From Halisarca cf. caerulea (lineage: Eukaryota > Porifera > Demospongiae > Chondrillida > Halisarcidae): a DNA stretch of 64,000 nt. The notes under the pieces are model-generated. The model was not told where the DNA came from. It ran no database searches and was given only the letters and a program-made list of their open reading frames with translations. A program made the position numbers and the translations under genes. The stretch lies in assembly GCA_963170055.1 (NCBI GenBank), contig CAUJGJ010000006.1, positions 1,064,998 through 1,128,997 on the forward strand, written 5' to 3'. Positions 1-13,700 of this stretch are shown here, in pieces. Numbering within the stretch: position 1 is the stretch's first letter; each line of letters begins with the position of its first letter.

Positions 1-388
1 AGTCAGACAATGAGTCACAACTTTGTAGCATGCCGTGAAACTAATACACAGACTTGGTAATCGGATTGTGGAACAGTTGTAATTTATAAGCACTAGGGGA
101 GAAGGTGGCCAAAGGGTGGCGGGTGCAACCCTTATATCAAGTGAAGAGGTTATATCAAGTGATCATGAATTTATTGAGTTGAGTGTAAAATTTCTATGTC
201 AAGGGCGAGCTCATAATAAGCTAGTGCTATACTGTAACAATATTTGTTGTATAATAGGCCAATGTTCGGTCTTTGACCACTTTTGCCCCTCATTAGTCAT
301 GTGGCTACAAATCTTATGTCAAGTGTATAGTAGTTACATTCAAAATTGCATCAGAGCTACTTTTATCTCGTGCACTCTTTCTCTCTCT

Positions 389-400
389 CACACACACATA

Positions 401-467
<67 letters not shown>
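389..467. repeat. (CA)n microsatellite
   Basis: Nearly pure CA dinucleotide run with a few TA and CG interruptions, preceded by a short CT run. Open frames through it, with poly-Thr-His or poly-Val-Cys translations, are artefacts. Confidence 0.95.
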
Positions 468-468
<1 letters not shown>

Positions 469-1401
469 TGTACACCACCACACACATCCCCCCCACACAC
501 TCAGGTATATTGAGGAGCATTAGGCGTAGTCACAAACTACTCACATTATTTTCCTAGGAAGGGTTAGTGAGCAATTAACCAATTTGAAGGAAAAGTTATA
601 TTCCTGTCAGGATTCATTAGTATAACAAATATGGCGGTTCTTTGGTGCGTATGGGCTATTTTTGAAATTTCTCCACCTCACAAATAAAAGTGAAGAGGAG
701 CCTTACAGTCTCTTTCTAGACCCTACAGTTGACGATCGTGAACAGTTGTCCGCAGGACGTCAGTCGCAGCATGCGTCAGTAAACTGTGAACAAAAAATTG
801 GCCTACTTATATTATAATAAGATTATAGACCTACATTTTGGCATTTTGTGATGCACTTAATAAGAAATATCAAATAATTGTAGCTATATTGATGTGCTAT
901 CACCAGATCTTTGCCAGCATCTTGTAAATCCTTTTGACAATGCACTAGCCTATCCTTTATACTTTCAGCGCATTGCAAATATGAAGTATAGTATGGTACA
1001 TATGCATCATCCATTCTTAGCTTTTCTTGTCATAAAACTGTAATTGAAGGTTTTTGTGAATCGGAAGCCATGTAAGCCTATAGTAAATTTCAGGCTATGA
1101 TGGCCGTCAGAAGAACAGGGATTGTCTAAAAACACTAGAACTCCCTTGCTCTTTTCTCTGGTGAATTTCGTCCACAAACAGCTAGAGGAAGTATATACTA
1201 ACAAAAGGTAAGGATTAATTTACTTGAAAGGTAAATTGAAGGAAATATAGCCTGCAATGTTTGTGAAAATCTCCGATCCATGAAAGTTTCATCCCCTGAA
1301 AGTTTGAGCATGTATGATATGAAGTAAGTTTGAGTACTTTCATACATCATACCTATGTGTATTAAACCAGCAGATCTGTTGTATGTAGTACATACACTAA
1401 C
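468..1401. other. No gene seen; intron or 3' side of the FN3 gene
   Basis: The FN3 exon ending at 1402 closes with a phase-1 splice donor, so this stretch should be intron of that gene. I see no further FN3, transmembrane or stop-containing terminal exon here. Short minus-strand open frames (823-1204) show no domain and no good splice sites. Confidence 0.5.
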
Positions 1402-1740
1402 CATCTTCCATTGTTCTGAAGTTGCTCCACATGCTAAATATTCCTGTCCCATTGATGTTCACAGCAGCTACTCTCCATGTGTAGTTGGTGTATGGATGTA
1501 GTTTTTCAAGTGTCCTTGTTTGCTGTTCAGGGTGTGTGAAGTTGCTTTGGCTTACTGTGTGGTTGATGGGTGATATTTGTAGTGATGTCTGTAGCGATGT
1601 CCGTTGGGCACCACCCTTCCACTCTATAGTGTAACTGGTTATGATCCCATTTCTACCACGAGGTGGTGGAATTCCCCATTGTAATGTTGCATTCCTTTTC
1701 CCAGTTACACCTGTGGTATTGGTGGGTGGCTCTGAGGGAG
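1402..1740 (-). CDS. FN3 gene exon D1 (last FN3 visible)
   Basis: 113 codons. The acceptor is TTGTAG before the codons for A-P-S-E-P-P, and the donor is GATG|GTTAGT. FN3 marks are ATLQW, ITSYTIEW and the LHPYTNYTWRVAAVN strand. It contains several N-linked sequons. It is longer than the other exons because of an insertion rich in Thr, Ser and Gln. Confidence 0.85.
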
Positions 1741-4700
1741 CTACAAGCACGTACAAAAGGTATAACAATTCACATTTATCATAGATATTCAATAGTAGGC
1801 AAAAATGATGTGTAGTAGCAGAGTTGCAATCACCTGTTCCTAATGTTCTGAATGATACATTCTCCCGTGATCCATTACCAAGGTTTCCAAACTGTAAGTA
1901 CATCTCTATGGTGTATTCCCTGTAAGGATCTCGATTGAGTAGTTGGTACCTTGTGGTGTTTGTTGCATTGATTTGCAGGAATGATGTATTTCCATAATTG
2001 AAGTTATCGTTGACAGTAATCTCTAGCCAAATACTGTACTTTTCAAACAGTTCTCCCCATATCACTTCTGCACTGGCATTTGCTATGTTACTAATGGTTA
2101 TGTTCTCAACTGAATCAGATGCACATACATACATACGAATGTGATCATATTCATGTTACATTAGTTTCAGTGTTTTTCTTTTATGTGTGTGTGTGTGTGT
2201 ACATGTGTGGTGTGTGTGAATTGTTGCTTGTGTTTGTGTGCATATGTACATGTATTGTGCATACGTGCATGTATGTATGGGTGCATGAAAATCATGTTCA
2301 TGTACCTATGTATGTCTGTTTGTATGCGGTTGTGCATGTACACATGGGCAGATGCTTTATGCTCAGACACATATTATGTAGTTCATCTGTAATTCGCTCA
2401 TGCTATACTTTGCGTGTGAATTTTCCTGCACTTGTACATATAATATGTACATGTGTATTTGTATGTGGGATCTGGCTAATATTGACTGTGTGATATGCAG
2501 CCTGTGCTTATGTCATGTACATCATAATCAATATTGCTGTGTACACACAAGCTAAATACTACGTAAATTCTTTACTGTTACTGAATAACTGTAGAAATAG
2601 TGTACACTTATGTACATACCTGTTGGAATAGTTGATATGGTGACTGGGTCACTGTAAACTCCTGTTCCATATTTTGTGAAGGCTGCTACTTTGAATAGGT
2701 AAACTGTACCTGCATCAAGCTCAGTGGCTGTATATGATGTAGTGTTTGCTACATATTCTGTATTGTTCATTCCACCCTCTGTGGCAGTCGAGTACACTAC
2801 TTTGTAACCAGCTATGTCCTGATTCAATTTATAGCCCTCTGGTGTATCCCACTCCATTGTGAATTCATGTGATGTTGTTTGGATGAGTGTGACATTTGAG
2901 GGCACTTTCTCTGGCACTGCAGGTGGATTGATTTGTTGCATTAATTTGGCAGCTTTTGACTGCTTCAATTCAAAAGAGCTCTGCACCTGAACTCGCATGT
3001 CTATGGTAGTACTTGGTAGTTAGGATTGGCAAGCTGAAACATTATTCTTACGGCATTGACTTACAAGCCTTAGGATCAAATTGTGTGCATGAATTGCATA
3101 TTTCCGAAACCAATTCATATTTTATGTTACTACATGCTTCCAAGGGAGGTATTGTATTTACTGCTCGAGCCCCAAGGGCACAAAGGGCCCAAGGGCAAGT
3201 GCAGTAAATATGATACCTCCCGAGCGAGGCGTGTAGAAACATAAATGCTCCAACAGCTCCTAGACCAGAATAGAGAAGGCTATTCCTTGGCTGGACTTTG
3301 TCTCCAGATGTTTCAGGGTGTCAGTACATATGTATGTTGAGTAAGGATGAAAGATTCCATTTTGATATGGATGAAGGCGGTTTCGAAGAGTTTCGTTGCA
3401 CTTACTTTCCTTGCTTTTCAGAATCTTTGTTAAGTGTTTGGCAAACTTTCGAAGAACTTTGTTGCAGTTACATTCCTCGCCTTTCAGAGCCTTTGTTCAA
3501 CGATTGGCAATCTACTTATAGGCTTTTTGTGCATTGTGTACCGTGGACCTAATCTTTTTGGGTAGAAGCTGTTACTATTTTTAGATTGTTGTTGTTGCTA
3601 TCTGCAGCAGTTCACACCCATGATTGATTGACATGACCTTGTGGGAAAACAGGGGCGTTAAAGGTGACATTGAGTGATCTTCCCTGTTTGCAGGGAAAGT
3701 ACCAAACTTACTGCCCAGGCGGTGTTTTTGATGTGTGAAGTTATCGGGCAATAAGTGCTGTTACTTTTAGTAAATTTGTGTGAACCTTGCAGATAGCAGT
3801 AAGAAAACAACAAATTGTGATTGTGTATTTACAGGTACAAAGATGAGACAGGTGTCACTTGGAATGTCTTGTTCAGTATAATTCGTAATCTTTTCAATCT
3901 AAATGTTCGAGTTGCATCTTATATTATTACTATAATGCTATTAGGCACTGCTACATGAATACTGCCTTCTTGATTATATGTATTATTACAGATAATAACT
4001 TTGTATGTGTCTGTGTACTCACCACTGGGGAATGTTCTGCCTATAGCTGTTCCTTCATAGCAGAGTTCTGTGTCATCTCTATACACCAAACAGTGCACAC
4101 TGTACATTGTGTTTGGTGTGAGCATACGGAGGGAATTATTGTGGTCACTTGTGTTAAAATGCCTATCCATTGTTGATATGTTGCAGGAGTAGTTAAGGTA
4201 AGAGTTGTTGTCAATATTGTCAGGAGGAGTTATTATTAGATGACCCCAAGTGGATGAATGGGGAATTAACTGAAGTTGTAGGTCAGCTGTGAAAGAAATC
4301 ACTATAAATTAATGCATCCTATAGTTTGGGATTGTAGTACTGTTGACAATGCCGAGTTTGTATGTAAACTGCCTAAATCAAGGTGGTAAGCTAATGAGCA
4401 AAATTTGGTGTGGAGAATGTTTATAAGGTAATTTTACCATATCAGGGTTTGACCTGTGCAAGGGTACTGTAACATAATATGCATACAAAGTCTGATTATT
4501 GTGCAACTAGAAATACTAATGGAAAGTACAGTATGTTTGCACATTAAGCGGGTAAATCATGTAATTCTTGGTGTTGTAAATATTAAATGCATGAGATGAG
4601 AGCAAGAGACGGAGAAGTATGTATTGCATATCCTTTTGTTATATGCCATGGTATAGTAACTAATGTTTGATTGTATATTATTATAGTTTTTAGTTTTTAT

Positions 4701-7700
4701 TATAACAACTAATATCCATCAATGTTTAATTGATTGTACCTTTTGAAAGTGTTCTTTTCCTTGGAGATTCTGCACTGCTACCTTTTCCGATGTGGTTGAT
4801 TGCTTTGAGTTGCACTCGATAGGACATATTGGGTTCTATAGCCTCATCCAAAAGCCGTTTGCGGGAAGTGAATTCCCTCATATGCTGCATTGTGAGGTTA
4901 TAAACTGGTTCTTTCCTTGTCAATACCACTACTTCATAGCCAGTCACTGGCAGTCCTCCTGACAATTCTTGCTGAGTCCACTCCAGAATCATTGTGTTGC
5001 ATGTTATGTTTGTAACATTCAAGTCTTTAGGAACATCAGGTGCTGTGTAAATGTCAAGTGTGAGCACATTCATATATTACTTCACTATTTATTGTCATTT
5101 TGTATAATATTATGGTGATTATAATGCTTGCCAAAGTTTACTGCTATATGGTATGTCAAGTTGAGACAGTCACCTCGTGTTCCGTGTAGCTATTTGTAAA
5201 TTCAACTAATATAAATGCACCTAAAAGAATACATATTCCCTGGTCTTACTTGTGTAGTCAATTTTTAGTACATCACTGTACTCTCCAGCACCTGTCTTTT
5301 CCCCAACTGCTGCTAACCACACATTGTAGGTTATGTTTCCTCTTGGAATGGGTAGGGTAAGGATTGCTGTTGTCTCATTACTTGTAACTGTTACATTTTG
5401 TGCATCTGTACTGTTGTATGTCTTCACTTCTGAGGACTCTCCATACACTGCTATGAAGTGTGTAATGTTTTGATCGACACTTCCCACTTTCTCCCATTCA
5501 ATTGTTTGGCTAATATGACTGCCATTAACAGTCACCCTGTCAGATTTCATGAGACCATCAGGTCTGGGTACACCTAGATGGAGGCAGGTGTGCATGTATA
5601 TAATGTAAGTATAATATGGACTATTATGCAGGTATGCTATGGCAGAATTGAGGCTAAAAGGGGGCGTTTTGTGGTTTGACAAGGTTTGCAATTAGATTAT
5701 TACACCGGTTACAGTTTATCACAGTCTGGCCATGTGACCACATATGGCTTAAACACGACTATTATACGTCATTATAGGCTGAAACATGCGAGTATTTGAA
5801 GAGTTTGCCTCAGAGTCTGTGGACATGTGAAGTCATGTGACAAAGGCCTGAAGAAGCAATCCAGTCCACAAGGATTTTATGGCGAGAAAGGCGCAGGTCT
5901 AGATCTCTACGTAGATACTTAGAACTTTGGCAGATTATCACTAAAGGACTGAACTCCAAATTTTGATTTGGGGAAGATTGTCGGTCCATCTGTTCACTTT
6001 GTGCACAGCCATTTGTTGCTATAGCCTTTCTTTTCGATCAGAAATCCCTGGACATAACAGCCGTGGAATGGAGCAGCGTTTTCCCCAAATCACAAAAGTA
6101 AGATTTGGACATGTTCTGTCTTCTGAATTCACTTGCGCATTTAAATTCAGATGTCATGATCCGCGCCTTTTGCGTTTTTCGCTTATTTTAGTATGGTTAA
6201 AAATCGACCATGTACAACATGTACACTAGTCTATGTTTCTGGCTCTTTAAGTTACATATGCACAATATAGGAATGTTTGAAATACTATCTAGATTCTTTC
6301 TTGAGTCTTTCCACTTTCAGGAAGAGAAAACAAGGCATTTTGAACGAGCCATTCGAAAGCAGCAGCCATCTTGTTTTTTGGCAAAAAGTGCCGTAACATA
6401 CCTGCGATATAGTAGAAATAAAATAGTGGTTGGGCATTGCCCAAAATCTGGACAAAAAGCTCCCTCGACTGACCATTACATCTTTCTAACTAACAAAATA
6501 TCTGGTCAAAGGCAGCAGACTACTCTATAATTTAGTGCATGTAGGAGTTCAAAGTGTAGTGTATAGGACTTTCTTTAGTTCCTTAAATGTGTCCAAAAGG
6601 AAGTTTAGGCAACCAATAATTATTGTTGTTGTAACTTTCGAAAACGGCTGCAAAGATTTGATCGTGATTTACCAGGAATTGACACTGTTACAATTAAACA
6701 GTCATTTTTAGTAAATTACATTGTCTCTTACTATCTTTGTGATAGCTGAACTCTGCAATGTTGTGAATTTCACTTCTTAAATGTTCATGATTACTATTTG
6801 ATCATTTTTGGCATGAAAAGGCCATACTGCTTAGTATTGTGTAATCTCATTTCCATAAATATGACCTTACCAATTCTGCTAAACAACAACAACATTAGTG
6901 ACGTCAACAAGATGTCTTCCGCAATGCAGGTTTGTAGGCAATTTATGCGAAATTTCATTCTTAATGGACCAAGATGAACCGTTTTAATTTGCCTGTACTT
7001 TATATAATATTTCCTATTATGTGTATGCCAAATTTCTGAATTTTGATACAGTGTCCCTTCAAACTATTTTGTTCAGTTTTAGCAACAAAATGAGATGATT
7101 TTGGATCCTATCACTTGTTGTCCTGAGTGGCCGTGATATTATAATGCAACTTTTCATATATACCTGCGCCGCAGCTTATATATGATGCACATGAGATACA
7201 TTATTATAATACACCATTATACAATGTTGCATGTAATGGGGTATGCAATGGTCATCAATTCTCAATATGTTGATGGCCTTACCAATGTCACAGAGCTTGC
7301 TCCGGCCCTGTTAAGTGGTTTGTCATAGAATCTAATCACTTTTCAAGCATGCTGATTGCATTTGTCTCTGAGACACTGTAAACTCACCTATAACCACAGT
7401 ACGGTTGAATTCTGAGCACCCGTACCATCCATTGGTATAAACTTCCACACATCCTATTGTGTATTTTGTATTTGGTTTTAGTCTGTCCACTTTCCTCTGT
7501 TTTGTTCTTTGAATATCAAGAGAGGTGCTAAAATTGGTGCCATTAACCCAACATTTGTAAGTGCATTGTTCACATGCTTTAACTATTTTAATCCCCATGT
7601 TTCCTCTCAATTGTAATGATATTGTACTTGCTTTCACTAGTTAGAAAGAATGAGTAGATATGTAATTGTAGAAAGTTTTGAGGCATGCAGGTGTCCAATG

Positions 7701-10700
7701 AAATATTAATTAAATAATACCTTATACTTTATACTTATATACTTTTTTGGTGAATTGGCATCCCCTGCATGGATGCCTCACCCAGCTGGTTGTACTTACT
7801 TCGTTGTTGTGTCATTGCTCTGGTGGCTGTATCTATACTTTTGATCGAGTTGTTAGCCCTCACTTCAACAGTGTAGCTGGTTCCAGGTAGTAGGTTGCTC
7901 AGAGTAATATTTACTGTGTAAGAGTTGTTGGTAGTGAGTGATGTAAAGTTTTCTAAGTCAGTACCATACAGTATTTCATAGTTGACAAGCGGCAGTCCTC
8001 CCGTATAATTGGGGGCAATCCAAACCACGTCTAGTTCGTTACATTTCTTGGAAATCTTAAGATGTTGTGGCTGTTGAGGTTCTGTTAGAAAAGTCATGAC
8101 AATAATTTGTAGTCATGTGCATACTATTAGTTGTATTGACTAACATGCATGACATTGTGTTTATTATGTACTACACAGGTGAGTTATTTGCACATAGAGG
8201 GAAATCTCAAAATGGCCGCCATAAAAGATGGTCACAAATGCACCGCTTTTTTCTTTGTTCACTGTTGATATGGAGAAACGAAGGTAAAAGTTTCAATTTC
8301 AACACCTATTACTGCACTTTGTTCACTTCTAATTACCGTATCTAAGTAGAAAATTTGAACTGATTTGATGTAATTGATTTTAACTTCATGCCAAAATACG
8401 GTTTACATAATGATTGCATGGAGGGGAGCTATCTATGGCAAAGAGTTGTTTGGAATGGTAGCAAACCTTTCATTGTGTCCTCGTAGATCCAGAAAAATAG
8501 TGCATATGTCATTGGAAATCATCACATTATGTGACAAAAAATGGCCGTTTTTCGATAGGTTGATTGAAATCACTTTTCCAGAATAGAAAGCGTCCTAGAA
8601 CTTTCTTTTACATTTGATGTTTGGACTTTGGATGCTTAAAACTATTGAATTTCTGTTAGCATCAAGTGACATAATCAGGTGTCACTGAGCGAAAGTAACG
8701 AGCAGGCTTGTTGCGTTTTTAATCAATTTAGCCTTGTAAAAGTGATATTTTTCTTTTCTTAGAACACTCAGCCTGGTGATTTTGGGAAAAATCATAAGAT
8801 TTGCTAAGTAAGATGTGAGTTTCAAAACAATTGAATACCATATTCAATTCTGCAAAAAGGCGATTTGTGTCATTTGCTGAAAGTTTTTCTAACCATCACT
8901 GTTCACTTTATTACTTGTATACTCTTATATTTACCACGTATATACATAAATTTATTTTTATGAAGGATGAAGGGTCACAAATGGCAAAGAGGATGAAGAT
9001 AATGTGAAAAAATTGTGGCATTTTAGTGACAACCATTTTTCTCTTTATAGCAAGGGTGGATATAAACACCCTGTGTAGTCACACCAATGTCAAATGATTT
9101 CAGCACATGCGTTACCTTACATCACGAATAGGGAATCTTCATGGAAGCTGTAACCTGGCTTAGATTGTACGTGTGTATACATCTCTCTATTTGCATCACC
9201 ATTTGTATCTTGTCGATCCACCGATCTGTATCTTAACGATCCAACATGCAACTATTATTGTGGTTTAAAACGTTTGGATCTCGCTAAACAGAGGTCAAGA
9301 TGGGAATTGTTTGGTTGTGGATATACGCATTAATGATAGCCTAGCATACAATCCATTTGTTAAACATTTGAACTAGTATTATGCACTCACACTCTGTTGA
9401 ACAGTTTGTTCAGTAATCTGTACTGTACAATAAGTGTTTACGAGGTCATTTGCTCTTACAAAATATGAAGAGGATACCTAATCCGAAAATTCACAATAAG
9501 ACCCAAACCTAACTGTTATTCACCCCTAGACAAGAAATTCGTTACAATCTACACTAAGTAGAAATATAACATGTGGCAGCCATTTTATTTGATAAGCTAT
9601 TGAATTTTCCATATAATTATTGAATGGTGTTTTTTGTGGAATTTTGTGGTGAAGTAGGTATATGTTGCTTTATAGTTTTTGTATTGATCATTTGCAGTGC
9701 TGGTATTACTATGTGTTCAGTATAAACAAATATGTATGCAAAGCAATAATCATAAGGGGCAGCTCCAGATAACTGCATGAGCTACTTTCAATTGCTTGTT
9801 GTTGAGGTGTATGTTATTGTCTATGCTTATACAAGTATGGAATGTAAAAGCAATGTTATTGGCATATATAGGCTGTTCAATGTATGGTGTCCTTATAATT
9901 GAGTCAAGTACATACCTGAATAGTTTATCTGTAGCACTTGACTGTACTCTCCTTCTCCAGTCTTGTTCCCAACTGCTGCCACCCACACATTGTATGTGGT
10001 AGGAGATGTTGGTAGTGGTAGAGTGAGAGTTGTTGAATTTGTTGTGGATGTTGTATTCTGTACATGTTCACTATTGTAGTTGTCAGCTAGTTCGTACTGT
10101 CCGTATCTTATTTTGTAACTTTCAATGATTTGGTTAACACTTCTTACTTCTTCCCATCTTATACTCTGATGGAAGTTAGTACTGTTCAGTTTTGTGGCTT
10201 TACTCACTGTTAGACGCTGCACTTGGGATAGACCTACGTATATCGACAAAATAAGTTATATATTTATATATAGATCTGCGTTTTTTTATGGTTGGCAAAA
10301 GTAAAATATGCAAACGTGTATCCAATGTAGTAGATGATTCTAGAGAGGAATGCCTGTCAGTTGCTGTGCAGTTGCATGCGTGAATCAGTATAGGAGGGAC
10401 AGTGGGATTACTTTTCATTGATTTCCTGAAGAATCAGTTTAAAGGAAGAAAAACACAAAGGATAGACTTGAGGCTGCTACAATTGTGTGTGTGATTTGCC
10501 TTCATCTTCTCCTGGACTAGTGAGTGACCAGTCATGTTGTAGCACTAGCTGATGACAAGTAAACACAGACATTTTGTTTTTAAAATTGGAGAAGGATATC
10601 AGTGAATTGAGAGAGATGAGGGAATGGTTGTCTCTGAAAGTTTCTGAACTTTAATCAGGAATTGTTGAGTCTACAATATTACTGAAACCTCAACAAAATT

Positions 10701-13700
10701 TCAAATGACGATCATAAGGTTAGATTTTAAAAGGATTACATAACTTTCAGTATTACTTACCCTTATTATGTACATCAAGAGTTGTAGTGTGAGCTCAGTT
10801 CGAAGAAAGGAAACTGGGCAGGCCTCGGATGATGAATTATTTTCAGTATTATTGCATCTTTGTTTCGGCCTGCCTTGTGAATATTATATAGATAAAAGAT
10901 TGGGATTCTGTTGTTTTCCAAGAAAAAAAGTAGAGCTGCAACATGACTACATGCTTGGCCCTAACTTAAAGGATAAAATCAGGGAAAAAATATCTTCTTT
11001 TACATTATACCTAACGCACCCTGCTTTGCAGATGCACTTGGCAAAAAAACACAGTTCCTTAAGAATTAAGGCATAACATGTACTGTGTAAGATTTCTTGG
11101 CTATCAGTGAGCCCATGTAGTAACAGCACATGTACACATATGGAGTCCCTTTGATGCTGGATATATAGTCACACATTCTTGACCAGCCCGTCAGAGAAGT
11201 ATGAGTAAGCTTTCAATGACATTAAAGATCATAGATTCCTGTGATTAAATTCATTGTCCCTACTTTCAATCAAGCAGGTGTACATGCGGTCCATAAATTT
11301 TTAAAGTGAATCACAAATTATTGACAAGTGTTTGTCCCATTTCAAGATGCTTTTCAAAGGTGGAAGATCAGAAAGGTCTTGGTGTACTTCTGCAAGTAAT
11401 GTTGATTGTATGGGTATGCATCCTTGTTCATCTCATTTGCAAACTGCTTGGCTGTGCCAAGAGTTTTAATTTGGACATCTAATTCTTCATCTCGGAAAGT
11501 GATCTTTCTACAGCAGAGTCCAGATAAATTGAACTCGCCTCAGTCGAATTTCTGCTTAAATCGAATCGCAGTTTGTTCCCCTGCCAGAATCCTATACTTC
11601 CCTATACTAATTTCTACGAGTAACTGTAATTTTGCTAACACGATGATGATCATGATCATGATGTACGAATCTTGCTAGTCAATAGTCCTCTAGATACTGA
11701 CAAAAACGAGAGCTATGCCAACACCTGGCCGAAATCTCCAAATGTTACCTTTGAAGAGAAAGATTGAACTCATTGATACAGTTGAAAAGCGCCCAGCCGG
11801 AAAGAAGAAAAAAGGAATTGCCCCGAAAATTGATCATAGATACTACAAATCTATGATTCAATCGATATCGTACCAAACACCCTGTTGACAATTCTACAAC
11901 AAACAATAAAATTCAACAGTTACATATAATATTATTGTTTCAGGTCAGCTTGGTAGTTCCTTACATAGGTGTCGCAAGTTTGTTGCATTCCAAAGAGAGC
12001 CCTTTTCAGCACTTTTGGATATTAAATAGAATTTCTGGTACGTAATTAGAAGTTTTATTGGTCCTAAGAGATTTGACTTGTACAGACTCCACTTTAGTTG
12101 CTTCCTATCTACAGACTCCTTGTAATGGGGCTTCTTTAACAATGACAGCAATTTTGGTCCATTTTGTTTGCTAGAAGGCCAAAGTGACCATATACTTTAC
12201 ACTACTCTTTTTGCCAACCATGATGCCACATTATGATTTTGCACCCAGTTAATGGCATACTATCAAAATTGTCTATATAGTGATATTGCTCTGTATTGCT
12301 CTGTTTTCAGAACAAAATTGCTTTTGAATGTGGTCAGAAGCACTGTATTATTCTGTTGCAGCACCCATAAACATCATACTATGATAGCTAATTTGTATCC
12401 TGGTAACCAATTACTGTTGATTGTTAATTATATTATGTGCAATGGCAGCCTCATCTGGAGTTGATCAGTTTCAGCCACTTACCCTACTAATTGACATCAA
12501 TTAGGAAGTGTGCTGATATCGGTATCCTGTGCTATATCACAAATATCAGTCTGATATAACATTTTCCTTTGATCCACCCTTACTTTGCCCAAACACCAGG
12601 ATACAATAATATATAGCTATACAATTATACAGAGGCGTAGCTCCATTGTTTCCTGGTTGCCAGGAAACCCCCTCATAAGATATCCCTTTAATCTAAAGCC
12701 ACCAGTATGCAAATCAATCGTACAATTAATCCCAACTCCAATTGTCATCTAACATGCACCTGCACACATGGTTCTACTGAGAGCACATGGCAACAAAAGC
12801 TGCTACGTTCATGCCAGTGTAACAGTGTGACAGTACAATCTGTGCTTGACTCATGTGTGTGTGTGTGTGTGCTTGTATGAGTATGTGCATGTGTATGTTC
12901 ACCAGTCCTTCAATCTGTCTAGACTATGTCTATAGATTTACCCTTTTAGTTGCTCACGTGTAAAGCCACACTAGTTTATCACTTATGGTTTAGTCTTTGT
13001 AACTTTTGGTTATGTCATTAGTAGATTGATTGTCTGTCTGGTTTGCAATGTGGAAGTCACCTTTTTGTGCCATGTGACTATTTTATAAGTCATCCTTAAT
13101 TTCCTTCCACCACCCTTATTAATTATTGTTGAACGTGACTTCCTACTTCAAAGTGTACTCAAAGTTATCTTTGTATCCTTTAATCTTTGCACTCAAATCA
13201 ATCTTATGTTTGCTACTTTTTGTATTTAAGTAGAACACTGAGTTTTGTAGTTAGCTTCTGTGACTGGTGAATTAAAGTGCTATTGACTTTGCTCCGTTGC
13301 TATCGCTCACTATCAGCATCGAATCTGTGATACCCCGCTCGGGTCGCGTTCTTACAGTTGGCGTAGTCGGCAGGATAGTGAAACATGGCAGAGCAACCAG
13401 CCCCGCGAGTCCAAAGACCCCTTGTGTTACCCGACGTGTACACCGGTGAGGGAAGTTTTGTTGACTGGGCAAAGCACTTTGGAAATGTTGCTGCTGTCAA
13501 CCAGTGGGATGATGACCAGAAGCTCCTGTGGTTAAAAGTGAGGCTTGGAGGAAAAGCCCAGACAGCCTTCGGAAAGCTACCAGCTGAGTCACAGGCTGCA
13601 TATGAGGCAGCTATAGCAGCCCTCAAGGAGCGGTTCGAACCAGCCAGCCTGAGACAACTTTATATTGCCAAGTTCCAAGCTCGAAAGAAAGCCAAGACTG

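Noticed and set aside
10768..11076. 102-codon plus-strand open frame in the gypsy-bearing intron
   Set aside because: No domain, no homologous motif and no splice or promoter context; length is not unusual for chance in this window.
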